A stretch of DNA of 64,000 bases from Pelagerythrobacter rhizovicinus (GCF_004135625.1 NZ_SDPV01000001.1:1176501-1240500); one strand, 5' to 3'; shown: positions 10,644 through 20,325, counted from the first letter of the stretch. Program-made: numbers and translations. Notes: generated by a model from the sequence alone, not told the origin.

Positions 10644-11672
10644 TCAGGGCAGCAGCAGCGAGGAATCCCCATAGCTGTAGAAGCGATACTTCTCCGCGAC
10701 CGCATGCGCATAAGCGGCCTGCATCCGCTCGCGCCCCATCAGCGCGCTGACCAGCATGAACAGGGTCGACTTCGGCAGATGGAAGTTGGTCATCAGCCCG
10801 TCGATCGCGCGGAAGGTGTAGCCCGGGGTGATGAAGATCGCCGTGTCGCCTTCGAAGGCACGGATCGTGCCGTCGTCCCCCGCTGCGCTCTCCAGCAGCC
10901 GCAAACTGGTCGTGCCGACAGCGATCACACGCCGGCCACTTTGCCGTGCGGCATTGAGCCTATCTGCAGTCGCCGCGTCGATCCTCCCCCATTCGGCGTG
11001 CATCCGGTGCTCGTCGGTGTCCTCGGCCTTGACCGGCAGGAACGTGCCAGCGCCGACGTGCAGGGTCAGCGTCTCGGTGGCGATGCCGCGCTGTTCGAGA
11101 CGCGCAAGCAGGTCGGGCGTGAAATGGAGCGCCGCGGTCGGTGCCGCCACAGCGCCGTCACGCGCGGCGAACATTGTCTGGTAGTCGGTTCGGTCGCGCT
11201 CGTCGGTTTCGCGGCGTTGGGCGATATAGGGCGGGAGCGGCATGCGGCCGGCGCGCTCGAGCAATACCTCGACGGGCTCCTCGCCCTCGAAGGCGAGTGT
11301 GAAGCTGCCGTCGTCGTGACGTGTCTCGGCGATGGCCGTCACGCCCGCGCCGAATTCGACGCGGTCTCCTTCGCGCAGCCGCTTGGCATTCCGCACGAAG
11401 GCCTGCCAGCGCCTGAGATCCATCCGCTTGTGCAGCGTCGCGCCGATCCGCGCCTTGCCCCGGCGCCCTTCGAGCTGTGCTGGAATGACGCGGGTGTCGT
11501 TGAACACGAGCACGTCGCCCGGTTCGAGAAAGTCGGGCAAATCGCGTACCACCCGATCCGCAAAGGCGCCCTCGCCCGGCACGACCAGCATGCGCGCGGA
11601 ATCCCGCGGCACCGCCGGGCGCAGCGCAATCAGGTCCTGAGGAAGATCGAAATCGAAGAGCTCGACACGCAT
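10644..11672 (-). CDS. queA: S-adenosylmethionine:tRNA ribosyltransferase-isomerase
   Basis: QueA transfers and rearranges the ribosyl group of SAM onto preQ1-tRNA to give epoxyqueuosine. The 342-residue length is standard. Motifs include [13 protein letters not shown] at the N-terminus, the [20 protein letters not shown] segment, [15 protein letters not shown], and [16 protein letters not shown] near the C-terminus. It acts just after Tgt in the pathway. tgt is four genes downstream on the same strand. Confidence 0.96.
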   Translation of the reverse strand: MRVELFDFDLPQDLIALRPAVPRDSARMLVVPGEGAFADRVVRDLPDFLEPGDVLVFNDTRVIPAQLEGRRGKARIGATLHKRMDLRRWQAFVRNAKRLREGDRVEFGAGVTAIAETRHDDGSFTLAFEGEEPVEVLLERAGRMPLPPYIAQRRETDERDRTDYQTMFAARDGAVAAPTAALHFTPDLLARLEQRGIATETLTLHVGAGTFLPVKAEDTDEHRMHAEWGRIDAATADRLNAARQSGRRVIAVGTTSLRLLESAAGDDGTIRAFEGDTAIFITPGYTFRAIDGLMTNFHLPKSTLFMLVSALMGRERMQAAYAHAVAEKYRFYSYGDSSLLLP

Positions 11673-11749
11673 CGCGCGCGCTTAGACGGCCGCTCCCGCT
11701 TCGTCATCCCCGCACTGGACGGCGATGACGTCAAAATACACCGGAGCCG

Positions 11750-12469
11750 TTATTCCTCGACGGGCGCGCTCAGCATATCGGCAGTGATTTCCTGCGTCTG
11801 TGGCACCTGCGGTTGCGGCATGCGCTGCGGTTTGTTGTCGGCGGCGATCGAGGCCTGGAGAATCCTGGTCGGATTGGCCGGCGGCTCGCCCCGCTCGATC
11901 GCATCCACCGCATCCATCCCCGCAATCACGCGCCCGAAGTTGGTATACCGCTTGTCGAGGCTGAAGCGTGGATAGAAGACGATGAAGAACTGGCTGTTGG
12001 CGCTGTCCTCGGACTGGGCGCGGGCCATCGCGACGGTGCCGCGCAAGTGCGGCATCGGATTGAATTCTTCCTCCAGATCGGGGAGCTGGGAACCGCCCTG
12101 CCCCGTTCCCGTCGGGTCGCCGGTCTGCGCCATGAAGCCGTCGATCACGCGGTGAAAGATCACGCCATCATAGAAGCCTTGCCGGGTCAACGTCTTGATC
12201 CGCTCGACATGATTGGGGGCCCAGCTCGGCATCAGACGGATAGCGACCCGCTGCCCGGTCGAGAGGTCGAGCAGGAGGATATTCTCCCGGTCCTCCTCGA
12301 CATTGTAGTTGATCGGCGCATAGACCGGCGTGGCCACTGCTTGCGCAGTGGCATCTTCCTCCATCGCGGCCGCGGAGTCCTCCAGCACGTCGTCGTCCTG
12401 TGCGGCGGCGATGGTGGGGGCGGCAAGCAGCGACAGCAGGGCGCCGGCGGCAATCAGGCGTCTGATCAT
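11750..12469 (-). CDS. Exported cyclophilin-type peptidyl-prolyl isomerase
   Basis: The 239-residue product catalyses proline cis-trans isomerisation, probably in the periplasm. The ATG at 12469 gives a clean signal peptide (MIRRLIAAGALLSLLAAP, cleaved near AAAQ). The frame opens further upstream, but that part is basic and not signal-like. The cyclophilin core at about residues 60-210 has FHRVIDGFMAQTGDPTGTG, RGTVAMARA and NSQFFIVF, including the catalytic Arg of FHRV. A Pro/Gln-rich tail follows. The spacing in the coaD-ppiase-queA order suggests cotranscription. Confidence 0.9.
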   Translation of the reverse strand: MIRRLIAAGALLSLLAAPTIAAAQDDDVLEDSAAAMEEDATAQAVATPVYAPINYNVEEDRENILLLDLSTGQRVAIRLMPSWAPNHVERIKTLTRQGFYDGVIFHRVIDGFMAQTGDPTGTGQGGSQLPDLEEEFNPMPHLRGTVAMARAQSEDSANSQFFIVFYPRFSLDKRYTNFGRVIAGMDAVDAIERGEPPANPTRILQASIAADNKPQRMPQPQVPQTQEITADMLSAPVEE

Positions 12470-12567
12470 GAGTATTCCGTCTTTCAGGCAACTTCGGCGG
12501 CAGCGTCTAGCGCCGGGGGACTGTCGGTTCAATGAATGATGCGCGGCGGGACATTTTGGAGGACCGA

Positions 12568-13080
12568 TCAGTAATCCCCCCGCCGGCCAATTTTCTCGAC
12601 CCGCGCGATTACCTCGTCGCATACCGCGGGGCTGACGAACGGGGAGATGTCGCCCCCGAACAACGCGATCTCCTTAACCAGCTTCGACGCGATCGGCTGA
12701 AGCGAGACGTCGGCCATTAGGAACACCGTCTCTATCTCGTCGTCGAGCTGCTGGTTCATGCCCGCCATCTGATATTCGTATTCGAAGTCGGCCACGGCGC
12801 GCAGGCCGCGCACGATCATGCTCGCGCCCTGCGCCCGCGCAAACTTCATCAACAACGCATTGAACCCGACCACGTCCACGTTGCCGAGCCCGAGCGAGGC
12901 GACCTCGCGCCGCACCATCCCCATCCGCTCCTCGGGCGAAAACATCGGGTTCTTCGAGGGATTGGTCGTCACTCCGATAATCAGCCGGTCGACCAGCTTC
13001 GCCCCGCGCCGGATGATATCGGCATGCCCGAGCGTGATCGGGTCGAACGTGCCCGGATAGACGCCAATGCGTTCAGTCAC
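12568..13080 (-). CDS. coaD: Phosphopantetheine adenylyltransferase
   Basis: CoaD makes dephospho-CoA from 4'-phosphopantetheine and ATP. The 170-residue product has GVYPGTFDPITLGH at the N-terminus with the nucleotidyltransferase TxxH signature, RGLRAVADFEYEYQMA in the middle, and the C-terminal LVKEIALFGGDISPFV segment. Its ATG overlaps the ispA stop (ATGA). Confidence 0.96.
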   Translation of the reverse strand: MTERIGVYPGTFDPITLGHADIIRRGAKLVDRLIIGVTTNPSKNPMFSPEERMGMVRREVASLGLGNVDVVGFNALLMKFARAQGASMIVRGLRAVADFEYEYQMAGMNQQLDDEIETVFLMADVSLQPIASKLVKEIALFGGDISPFVSPAVCDEVIARVEKIGRRGDY

Positions 13081-13985
13081 CTGTCTCTCTCCACGATAAA
13101 GCGGGCCAGCGCGCGCAGCAGATCGGCCTCAGGGCCATGGGGCGCGAGGTGGCCGATCGCCTGTTCGACCAGCGCATGCGCCTGGTCGCGCGCCTTTTCG
13201 GCGCCCATCAGCGTCACGAAGGTCTGCTTGCCCTTCTCGTCATCCTTGCGTAGCGCCTTGCCCGCCTTGGCTTCGTCCCCCTCGTGGTCGAGCAAGTCGT
13301 CCGCGATCTGGAAGGCGAGCCCGACGTCCCGGGCGTAGTTGCGCAGATGACCCCGCGCATCGGCCGGCACACGGCCCAGGATTGCACCCATTTCCACGGC
13401 GGCCGTAAGCAGCGCACCGGTCTTGAGCTGCTGCAGCCGCGTGATGGCGCGCAGATCATAATCCTGCTGCGCGGCGACCATGTCCATCATCTGCCCGCCG
13501 GCCATGCCGCCCATGCCGCTTGCGCCGGCCAGCGTTGCGATGAGTTCGGCGCGGACGAAGGGATCGCTGACCGTTTCCGGCATCGAAAGAATTTCGAACG
13601 CGAGCGCGTGAAGCGCGTCGCCGGCGAGCACGGCGGTCGCCTCGTCGAAAGCCTTGTGCAGCGTCGGCTTACCGTGGCGCAGATCGTCGTCGTCCATGCA
13701 AGGCAAGTCGTCGTGGATCAGCGAATAGACGTGGATCGCCTCGACCGCGCATCCGGCTTTCACCGCCGTCTCGCGCGCGACGCCGTACATGCCGGCCGTC
13801 GCCATCACCAGCAGCGGGCGAACCCGCTTGCCGCCGCCGATCGCGGCATAGCGCATCGCCTCGACCAGGCGGGCGCGGGTGTCGTCGGGGAGCGGCAGGA
13901 ACTCTTCGAACGCGGCGTCCACCTCGCGCTGAATCCGGGCGAGGCTTGCGGAAAGTACGTCCCCCCGATCGCCGACCAGTTGCAC
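13077..13985 (-). CDS. ispA: Polyprenyl synthetase (farnesyl/geranylgeranyl diphosphate synthase)
   Basis: The enzyme condenses isopentenyl diphosphate with allylic diphosphates. The 302-residue product shows GGGKRVRPLL, the first aspartate-rich motif LIHDDLPCMDDDDLRHG, LKTGALL and the second motif FQIADDLLDHEGD. The first motif has two residues between the aspartate groups, as in bacterial FPP synthases. The gene follows xseB and overlaps coaD, the usual xseB-ispA order; dxs, often next, is absent. A later in-frame start is possible because the first residues (MQLVGDRGD) are not conserved-looking. Confidence 0.92.
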   Translation of the reverse strand: MQLVGDRGDVLSASLARIQREVDAAFEEFLPLPDDTRARLVEAMRYAAIGGGKRVRPLLVMATAGMYGVARETAVKAGCAVEAIHVYSLIHDDLPCMDDDDLRHGKPTLHKAFDEATAVLAGDALHALAFEILSMPETVSDPFVRAELIATLAGASGMGGMAGGQMMDMVAAQQDYDLRAITRLQQLKTGALLTAAVEMGAILGRVPADARGHLRNYARDVGLAFQIADDLLDHEGDEAKAGKALRKDDEKGKQTFVTLMGAEKARDQAHALVEQAIGHLAPHGPEADLLRALARFIVERDR

Positions 13986-13986
13986 G

Positions 13987-14250
13987 TCAGCCGTCCCCGC
14001 CGAACGGTGCGGTGCCGCGCGGCTGGCCGTCCGGGCCGGTCACGATCTTCTCGATCCGCGCCTGCGCCGCGTCGAGCCGCGCCTGGCAATGCCGGCGCAA
14101 CTGCTCGCCGTGTTCGTAGAGCGTGATCGAATCGTCGAGCGGCACTTCGCCGCCCTCCAGCTTCCTCACGATCTCCTCCAGCGCGCGCAGCGCGTCTTCG
14201 AAGGACATTTCGGCGATTTCGGGCGCAGCCTCGGTCATGCGCGAGAGCAT
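13987..14250 (-). CDS. xseB: Exodeoxyribonuclease VII small subunit
   Basis: XseB is the small subunit of ExoVII, which degrades single-stranded DNA. The 87-residue product has the family core FEDALRALEEIVRKLEGGEVPLDDSI followed by a coiled-coil helix (LRRHCQARLDAAQARIEKI). Two starts are possible, at 14250 and 14238. GGAGG 9 bases upstream favours the ATG at 14250. One base separates its stop codon from the ispA ATG. Confidence 0.9.
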   Translation of the reverse strand: MLSRMTEAAPEIAEMSFEDALRALEEIVRKLEGGEVPLDDSITLYEHGEQLRRHCQARLDAAQARIEKIVTGPDGQPRGTAPFGGDG

Positions 14251-14357
14251 TGGCGGGCGCCTCCGGCTTGGTCAAGGCAGCAGGCGGGGGAGAAGGCGCA
14301 TGATGTGGATTGTCCGCCGCAGCGCCGATGTGGACGCCCGGCTCCTCGCTCTCCTCC

Positions 14358-14449
14358 CCGTTCGTGCTGAGCCTGTCGAAGCACCGCCCTTTCTTTGAGC
14401 GCAGCGCCTGAAGAAAAGGGCGGCCCTTCGACAAGCTCAGGGCGAACGG
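14358..14449. repeat. Palindromic repeat, TTCGACAAGCTCAG family
   Basis: The outer arms CCGTTCG and CGAACGG bracket a 92-bp imperfect palindrome containing GAGCCTGTCGAAG and CTTCGACAAGCTCAG. A similar 90-bp element lies after purL. It fills most of the 260-bp gap between the divergent xseB and purL genes. Confidence 0.8.
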
Positions 14450-14509
14450 ATGTAGGGCGGATGCGCGTAGGACTGGCGGCGCGGGCATACCAAGGCTAAG
14501 GGCGCGCGC

Positions 14510-16756
14510 ATGGCTACTTCCGAGTCCGCGATCACCCCCGAAGTCGTCGAGCAGCACGGCCTCAGCCCCGAGGAATACGAGCGCGTCCTGCACGCGCTGG
14601 GCCGCGAGCCGAACCTTGTCGAGCTCGGCATATTCTCCGTCATGTGGTCCGAGCACTGCAGCTACAAGAGCTCACGCATCCATCTGAAGAAACTGCCGAC
14701 CGAAGCGCCGTGGGTTATCTGCGGCCCGGGCGAGAACGCGGGCGTGATCGACATCGGCGACGGTCAGGCCGCGATCTTCAAGATGGAGAGCCACAACCAC
14801 CCCAGTTATATCGAGCCCTATCAGGGCGCGGCGACCGGCGTCGGCGGCATCCTGCGCGACGTGTTCACGATGGGCGCGCGCCCCGTCGCGAACATGAACG
14901 CGCTGCGCTTCGGCCGCCCCGATCACCCGAAGATGAAGCACCTCGTGCAGGGCGTCGTCGCGGGCATCGGGGGCTACGGCAACTGCGTGGGCGTGCCGAC
15001 GGTCGGCGGAGAAACGAATTTCCACCCGGCCTACGACGGCAACATCCTCGTCAATGCGATGACGGTGGGCGTCGCAGACAGCGACAAGATCTTCTATTCG
15101 GCCGCGACCGGCGTCGGCAATCCGATCGTCTACGTCGGCTCCAAGACCGGACGTGACGGCATCCACGGCGCGACCATGGCGAGCGCAGACTTCGGCGAGG
15201 ATGCCGAGGAGAAGCGCCCCACGGTGCAGGTCGGCGATCCGTTCACGGAGAAGCTGCTGATCGAAGCCTGCCTCGAGCTCATGGCGACCGACGCGATCGT
15301 CGCGATCCAGGACATGGGCGCCGCCGGCCTCACATCCTCCAGCGTCGAAATGGCGACCAACGGCAAGGCCGGCATTCGGCTCGACATGAACAAGGTGCCC
15401 TGCCGCGAAGAGGGCATGACGCCCTACGAGATGATGCTGAGCGAGAGCCAGGAGCGGATGCTCATGGTCCTCAAGCCCGGCAAGGAGGCCATGGCCGAGG
15501 AGATCTTCCGCAAGTGGGAGCTCGACTTTGCGGTCATCGGCGAAGTCACCGACACCCAGCACATGGTGCTCGAATTCGACGGCGAGATCGTGTGCGACAT
15601 CCCGCTCGGCCCGCTCGCGGCTGACGCGCCGCTTTACGACCGCCCGGCGATGAGCCGTGAGGACTACAAGGCCTGGGCCCAGATCAAGCCGCTCGCCGAC
15701 GTGCCCGAGAGCGCCGACGTCGGCGCGCACCTGCTCAAGCTGATGGCCTGCCCCGACCTCGCCTCGCGCCGCTGGATCGCCGAGCAGTACGACAGCCAGG
15801 TCGGCGCCGACACGCTCCAGACCGGCGGCGATGCCGGCGTGGTCCGCGTCCACGGCACGCGCAAGGCGCTGGCGATGACCACCGACTGCACGCCCCGCTA
15901 CTGCTACGCCGACCCTTATGAAGGCGGCAAGCAGGCGATCGCCGAGGCCTACCGCAACCTCTGCGCGGTCGGCGCACGACCGCTGGCGGTGACCAACTGC
16001 CTCAATTTCGCGAACCCCCAGCGGCCCGAGATCATGGCCCAGTTCACCGGCTGCCTGGAAGGCATGGGCGACGCCTGCCGCGTGCTCGACTTCCCGATCG
16101 TGAGCGGCAACGTCAGCCTCTACAACGAGAGCAAGGCGACCGGCGGCGGCAGCGCGATCCTGCCGACCCCCGCGATCGGCGGCGTCGGCGTGATCGAGGA
16201 CTACGGCCGCATGATGACGATGCCGTTCAAGAACGAGGGCGACGTCATCTACCTCGTCGCGGCGGAATACTGGGCCAAACCCGACCCGACTCGCTCGCAT
16301 CTCGGCAAGTCGCTGTGGCTGCGCGAGATTCACGGTCGCGACGAAGGCCGCGCGCCGCCCACCGATCTGACCATCGAGCGCAACGCGGGCGAGATCGTGC
16401 GCCAGCTCATTGCCGACGGGCTGGTGAACGCGGTGCACGATATTTCCGACGGCGGCCTTGCGGTTGCGCTGGCAGAGATGGCGCTGGCGGGCGGGATCGG
16501 CGCCGAGGTCGGCGGCAACGACGCCTACACCGCGGCGCAGTGGTGGTTCGGTGAGGATCAGGGCCGTTATGTCGTGACCGTGCCCGATACCGACGCACTC
16601 AATAAAGCGCTCGCCAAGGGCACCGAGAACGCCGAGACCGCGATGATCGGTTTCCGCCGCCTCGGCACCGTCGGCGGCGACACGCTGCTGGGCGTTTCGC
16701 TGACCGACCTGCGCGAAGCGCACCAGAGCTTCTTCCGCGATTGGATGGAGGGTTAG
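14510..16756 (+). CDS. purL: Phosphoribosylformylglycinamidine synthase II
   Basis: Small-type PurL converts FGAR to FGAM in purine synthesis, using ammonia from PurQ with PurS. The 748-residue length is that of the small, multi-subunit form. It has [10 protein letters not shown] near residue 45, the KMESHNHPS metal/ATP segment, [24 protein letters not shown] and the late [13 protein letters not shown] motif. purS and purQ are not in this window. Palindromic repeats flank it on both sides. Confidence 0.97.
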   Translation: MATSESAITPEVVEQHGLSPEEYERVLHALGREPNLVELGIFSVMWSEHCSYKSSRIHLKKLPTEAPWVICGPGENAGVIDIGDGQAAIFKMESHNHPSYIEPYQGAATGVGGILRDVFTMGARPVANMNALRFGRPDHPKMKHLVQGVVAGIGGYGNCVGVPTVGGETNFHPAYDGNILVNAMTVGVADSDKIFYSAATGVGNPIVYVGSKTGRDGIHGATMASADFGEDAEEKRPTVQVGDPFTEKLLIEACLELMATDAIVAIQDMGAAGLTSSSVEMATNGKAGIRLDMNKVPCREEGMTPYEMMLSESQERMLMVLKPGKEAMAEEIFRKWELDFAVIGEVTDTQHMVLEFDGEIVCDIPLGPLAADAPLYDRPAMSREDYKAWAQIKPLADVPESADVGAHLLKLMACPDLASRRWIAEQYDSQVGADTLQTGGDAGVVRVHGTRKALAMTTDCTPRYCYADPYEGGKQAIAEAYRNLCAVGARPLAVTNCLNFANPQRPEIMAQFTGCLEGMGDACRVLDFPIVSGNVSLYNESKATGGGSAILPTPAIGGVGVIEDYGRMMTMPFKNEGDVIYLVAAEYWAKPDPTRSHLGKSLWLREIHGRDEGRAPPTDLTIERNAGEIVRQLIADGLVNAVHDISDGGLAVALAEMALAGGIGAEVGGNDAYTAAQWWFGEDQGRYVVTVPDTDALNKALAKGTENAETAMIGFRRLGTVGGDTLLGVSLTDLREAHQSFFRDWMEG

Positions 16757-16790
16757 GCCCGCTCCGGCCTCGCTCGCTTCATATTCTCCT

Positions 16791-16880
16791 CCGTTCGCCC
16801 CGAGCTTGTCGAACGGCTGTCCCTTTTTCTGGCGCCCGCCCGAAGAAAGAGCGGTGCTTCGACAAGCTCAGCGCGAACGG
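16791..16880. repeat. Palindromic repeat, TTCGACAAGCTCAG family
   Basis: A 90-bp imperfect palindrome with arms CCGTTCG and CGAACGG contains CTTCGACAAGCTCAG and its inverse. It has the same layout and length as the copy at 14.4 kb, so purL is bracketed by two copies. Confidence 0.8.
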
Positions 16881-16930
16881 TTAAGAGGTGCGGCGCGCAT
16901 GGTCAGGTCGCGTGGGAAGGGGTGCCCTGG

Positions 16931-17413
16931 ATGACCCGTACGGTAATCATCGCATGGCTGATCGCCGGGACACTCGACATCCTCTCGGCCTTCGTTTTCG
17001 CCGGCATGGCAGGCGTCACGCCAACGCAGGTCCTCCAGTTCGTCGCCAGCGGGCCGTTCGGCGACGAAATGTACGAGAGCGCAGCCGGTGCCGGTGCGCC
17101 GCTCGGGCTGCTGACGCACTTTGTCATCATGCTGGCGATGGTCGCCGTGTACGTGTGGATAGCGCCGAACTTTTCCGTGACGCTGCGTCATCCGATCGTG
17201 GCCGGACTGCTCTACGGCCTGCTGCTGTGGGTCGTCATGTACTGGATCGTCCGTCCGCTGCGCTGGCCCGAACAATGGCCGCCTGCGGCTTACGCAGGCG
17301 ACAGCGCGGGCGAGATCGCATGGAACGTAGGCAACGCGCTGTTCTCGCACTGCATCCTGGTCGGCATTCCGATCGCGTGGATCACGGCGCGCTGGAGACG
17401 CAAAACGAGCTAG
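16931..17413 (+). CDS. Small integral membrane protein, function unknown
   Basis: The 160-residue product has about four transmembrane segments, at roughly residues 5-27, 60-82, 88-110 and 135-152. An aromatic loop (RPLRWPEQWPPAAY) lies between the last two. I do not recognise a family with certainty; the layout loosely recalls YagU-like membrane proteins. AAGGGG 8 bases before the ATG at 16931 supports this start over the GTG at 16922. It stands alone between purL and a convergent Coq4-family gene. Confidence 0.7.
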   Translation: MTRTVIIAWLIAGTLDILSAFVFAGMAGVTPTQVLQFVASGPFGDEMYESAAGAGAPLGLLTHFVIMLAMVAVYVWIAPNFSVTLRHPIVAGLLYGLLLWVVMYWIVRPLRWPEQWPPAAYAGDSAGEIAWNVGNALFSHCILVGIPIAWITARWRRKTS

Positions 17414-17446
17414 TCGGTCGAAGGCCAACTGCGGACCATTGGAGGG

Positions 17447-18286
17447 CTAGGTCGCCATCTTCTTCGTCAGCTCCTTGTCGAGTAGATCGTAGGGATCGAC
17501 GCCCTCGCTGCGCCATACTTCATGGCAGCGACGATACCATTTCGGCACGGTAATATGCAGCTTCTGCCGCGCGTCTTGCAGGTCCATGGCAAGCAGTTCG
17601 CGCACCGACATCTCGACGATCGACGGGCAGGCCTTGCCGATCCGATGTGCTTCGCGCACAGCCCGGTAGACCGGTGCCCTGCTCTTGACCTGCTTCTTGA
17701 TGTTGAACGCGCCGGCGTAGCCTAGCAACAGGTGCCCGTGGCTCGGGCTCTGCCCGTGAGTGAACAGCAGCACGCACTGCTCTCCCAACGCATCGCGGCC
17801 ATAGCCGGTGAGGACGTGCATCAGGTCGTGCGTGTCGCGCTGGCGGAAGCCGTACCATTCGATGAGATCGCCGTACTTCGGCCGGCCCATCTTGTCCGAT
17901 TCCGCGACGAGGCCCGCCGCGGTCAGCCCCTCGCGCTCCATGAAATCGACGTATGCATGGGCGACGCTACCCGCGGGCAGCTGCCGCAGCGCGTCGTGGT
18001 CGTCGAGGATCGGCGGGAGGAACGGCTCGCTCGCGCGCAATTCCTCTCCTTTCGGACTCAGCGTAAGCGCACGGGCGCGCGGCAGGAAAGTCTTTGACGG
18101 CAACGCATCGTAGATGTGGAAGACTTGCTCGGTATCTTCCTTGTCCTTCAGCAGCTCGCGAAAGTGATGAAGCGCCTTGCCGACATCGCGCTTCGCCTCC
18201 GGCCGCGCAGGATTGCGGAACAGCGTGCCGTCGCTCGCACAGGCGGCGTTCGGATCGGCATGCGGCAGGGTCTGCACTTCGGTCAT
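17447..18286 (-). CDS. Coq4-family protein
   Basis: The 279-residue product has the Coq4 hallmark HDLMH (in RDTHDLMHVLTGYGRDALGE, about residues 150-170), the putative metal-binding motif of this ubiquinone-biosynthesis family. Eukaryotic Coq4 acts in C1 decarboxylation and hydroxylation and in scaffolding of the Q complex; the bacterial role is less clear. ATG 18286 is chosen because AAGGGG lies about 8 bases upstream; a GTG at 18307 is the alternative. An operator-like palindrome lies just upstream of the start. No signal peptide or membrane segment is seen. Confidence 0.8.
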   Translation of the reverse strand: MTEVQTLPHADPNAACASDGTLFRNPARPEAKRDVGKALHHFRELLKDKEDTEQVFHIYDALPSKTFLPRARALTLSPKGEELRASEPFLPPILDDHDALRQLPAGSVAHAYVDFMEREGLTAAGLVAESDKMGRPKYGDLIEWYGFRQRDTHDLMHVLTGYGRDALGEQCVLLFTHGQSPSHGHLLLGYAGAFNIKKQVKSRAPVYRAVREAHRIGKACPSIVEMSVRELLAMDLQDARQKLHITVPKWYRRCHEVWRSEGVDPYDLLDKELTKKMAT

Positions 18287-18305
18287 CGCGTCGCCCCTTA
18301 CTGAC

Positions 18306-18319
18306 ACACTTGTTAGTGT
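18306..18319. promoter_or_regulatory. Operator-like palindrome upstream of the Coq4-family gene
   Basis: ACACT-TGTT-AGTGT is a perfect 5-bp inverted repeat with a 4-base loop. On the minus strand it overlaps a possible -10 box, with TTTCAA, 16 bases, then TACACT read toward the gene. The size and position fit a TetR-type repressor site, but no regulator gene is adjacent. Confidence 0.4.
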
Positions 18320-18369
18320 AGCATTTCAGTTGCAAATTGAAAGGGAGTTCCGGTGGCAGCCTTTCGCGA

Positions 18370-18389
18370 GCCCCTGCGAAGGCAGGGGC
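18370..18389. repeat. GCCCCTGC-GAAG-GCAGGGGC hairpin repeat
   Basis: A perfect 8-bp stem with a GAAG loop lies upstream of the divergent Coq4-family gene and downstream of serB. The same stem (CCCCTGCGAAGGCAGGGG) recurs at 43758-43775 in front of dnaE2. A second hairpin with a GTCCCAG/CTGGGAC stem lies about 60 bases further on, suggesting a compound REP-type element filling the gap up to serB. Confidence 0.65.
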
Positions 18390-18485
18390 CTCAGGCCGCT
18401 GGCGCTTCGCCCGATAGCACGAGGTCCCAGCCTCCGCTGGGACTCGGGAAGGGCTTCGTGCGACGGGAGGCGGCTCGCGCGCGCC

Positions 18486-19370
18486 CTATCCGCTCACCCA
18501 TTCCTCATGCAGGACGCCGAGCAGTTCCAGCACCGCTGTCAGATCCCCTCGATCGATCCACCCGTCCGCCGCCTCCCGCGCTTTCGGCTTGGCGCGGTAG
18601 GCCAGACCCCAGGTCGCCGCGCGCAGCATCGGGATGTCGTTCGCTCCGTCCCCGGCGGCGAGGCTGGTGGCGTCGGGGCCGATCGTCGCCGCTTCCTCGC
18701 GCAGCACGCGCTCCTTCACCGAACTGTCGGTGATCGCGCCCGCGAGCGTGCCGGTCAGCTTGCCGTCGGCGACGGCGAGGCGGTTGCCGACGACGTGCTC
18801 GAAGCCGATCTCCTCCGCCACAGGATCGGCGAAGTGATGGAAGCCGCCGGTCACCAACACGGTGCGGCAGCCTTTGGCCTTCAGGGTCGAAACCAGGGTT
18901 CGCGCGCCCTCCATCGGCCGAATGCGCTCGGTAAGACAGGTGGCGATCGTTTCTTCCGAAAGACCCGCGAGCAGCCCGACGCGTTCGGCGAGCGCGCTGG
19001 CGAAGTCGAGCTCTCCCTGCATCGCCCGCTCGGTGATCGCCGCGACGCGCTCCTTGAACCCGGCGAAGTCGGCGAGTTCGTCGATGCACTCCTGCCCGAT
19101 CATCGTCGAATCCATGTCCGAGACGAACAGGTCGGGCACCGCCATCTCGCGTTCGGAAACGAGCAGATCGGCGGGCGCGAAATGCTCGTCGAGGATCGCA
19201 CGAAGCGCCGCTGCGTCGCCTTCGGGCAATCCGATTTCCAACACGTCGCCGCAGAAGTCGAGCATCTGCGCCACGGCCACGCGCATCCCCTCGCGCTCGA
19301 GCGCGGCGGTCGCGCGGTCGAGGCGTGTTTCAAGGTTTACCGGGTCTGCTATCAGCCGGGCGATGAGCAC
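18486..19370 (-). CDS. serB: Phosphoserine phosphatase
   Basis: SerB dephosphorylates O-phosphoserine, the last step of serine synthesis. The 294-residue product has an N-terminal domain of about 75 residues, then the HAD core: motif [17 protein letters not shown] (DxDxT), motif [10 protein letters not shown], and motif [12 protein letters not shown]. The GTG at 19370 is preferred because GGAG lies 8 bases upstream and the product then starts [10 protein letters not shown] like the family. This start overlaps the divergent miaA start by 8 bases. Confidence 0.93.
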   Translation of the reverse strand: MLIARLIADPVNLETRLDRATAALEREGMRVAVAQMLDFCGDVLEIGLPEGDAAALRAILDEHFAPADLLVSEREMAVPDLFVSDMDSTMIGQECIDELADFAGFKERVAAITERAMQGELDFASALAERVGLLAGLSEETIATCLTERIRPMEGARTLVSTLKAKGCRTVLVTGGFHHFADPVAEEIGFEHVVGNRLAVADGKLTGTLAGAITDSSVKERVLREEAATIGPDATSLAAGDGANDIPMLRAATWGLAYRAKPKAREAADGWIDRGDLTAVLELLGVLHEEWVSG

Positions 19371-20322
19371 CGCAAATTCTCCGAAATCCCGCCGCGAACG
19401 GCCGCCGGTGGCGCTCATCGCAGGGCCGACCGCGAGCGGCAAGAGCGATCTCGCCGTGCGCCTGGGGTGCGCACTGATGGAGCACGGCCGGCCGGCCGCA
19501 GTGATCAATGCTGACAGCGCGCAAGTCTATCGCGACCTGCGCGTGCTCAGCGCGCGGCCTTCCGAAGAGGAGATGGCGGGCGTGCCGCACCGCCTGTTCG
19601 GCGCGTGGGATGGGGCCGAGGCCTGCTCGGCCGCGGACTGGGCCGCGCGCGCGAAGGCCGAAATCGCGGAGCTGCACGCGTGCGGCGGCGTGCCGATCCT
19701 GGTCGGTGGGACCGGGCTCTATCTTCGTACCCTGATCGACGGAATCGCGCCCGTGCCGCCGATCGCTCCGGAAATCCGGGAAAAGATTCGTGCCATGCCG
19801 GTGAACGATGCGCATGCCGAGCTTGCGGCGCTCGACCCCGAGCGCGCCGCGCAGCTCGCTCCTGCCGATGCGACGCGCATCGCCCGCGCGCTCGAAGTCG
19901 TCCGCTCCACCGGGCGCACGCTCGCGCACTGGCAGACGCTGCGCGAAGGCGGAATCGGCGGTGCGGTCGCGCTCCATCCGCTGGTGCTGCTGCCCGATCG
20001 TGTGTGGCTCTACGAACGCTGCGACCGGCGCTTCGAGACGATGATCGAATCGGGTGCGATCGAGGAGGTCCAGGCGCTGCTGGCGCGCGGGCTCGATCCC
20101 ATGCTGCCGGTCATGCGGGCAATCGGCGTGCGCGAAATCGCGTCTTGGCTACGGGGCGAGCGTTCGCGCGCGGACATGATCGCCGCTGGGCAGCAGGCGA
20201 CGCGCAACTACGCCAAGCGCCAGTACACCTGGTTCCGCCGCCAGCCTCCGCAAGAATGGATGCGGATCGAGTCACTTCGGAATGATCTTGAGGCTCAATT
20301 CGCATCATTATTTCGCCCATAG
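19363..20322 (+). CDS. miaA: tRNA dimethylallyltransferase
   Basis: MiaA adds a dimethylallyl group to A37 of tRNAs that read codons starting with U. The 319-residue product has the P-loop [38 protein letters not shown], and a C-terminal [12 protein letters not shown] tRNA-contact segment. The ATG at 19363 starts MSTANSPKS, just before the catalytic domain; the frame is open for 500 bases upstream, but that part lies opposite serB. Its promoter must lie inside serB coding sequence. Confidence 0.94.
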   Translation: MSTANSPKSRRERPPVALIAGPTASGKSDLAVRLGCALMEHGRPAAVINADSAQVYRDLRVLSARPSEEEMAGVPHRLFGAWDGAEACSAADWAARAKAEIAELHACGGVPILVGGTGLYLRTLIDGIAPVPPIAPEIREKIRAMPVNDAHAELAALDPERAAQLAPADATRIARALEVVRSTGRTLAHWQTLREGGIGGAVALHPLVLLPDRVWLYERCDRRFETMIESGAIEEVQALLARGLDPMLPVMRAIGVREIASWLRGERSRADMIAAGQQATRNYAKRQYTWFRRQPPQEWMRIESLRNDLEAQFASLFRP

Positions 20323-20325
20323 CTC

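Noticed and set aside
11692-11736. A CGTCATC/GATGACG inverted repeat between queA and the cyclophilin gene as a terminator
   Set aside because: The stem is only 7 bp with a long loop and no T-run; it may be a fragment of a REP element, but it is too weak to annotate.
14672-16723. A 683-residue open frame on the minus strand opposite purL
   Set aside because: It is Arg/His/Asp/Ala-rich with no recognisable domain and mirrors purL codons, typical of a high-GC shadow frame.
14358-16880. purL with flanking inverted repeats as a composite transposon
   Set aside because: The flanking elements are short REP-type palindromes without a transposase, and purL is a core gene with host-like codon use.
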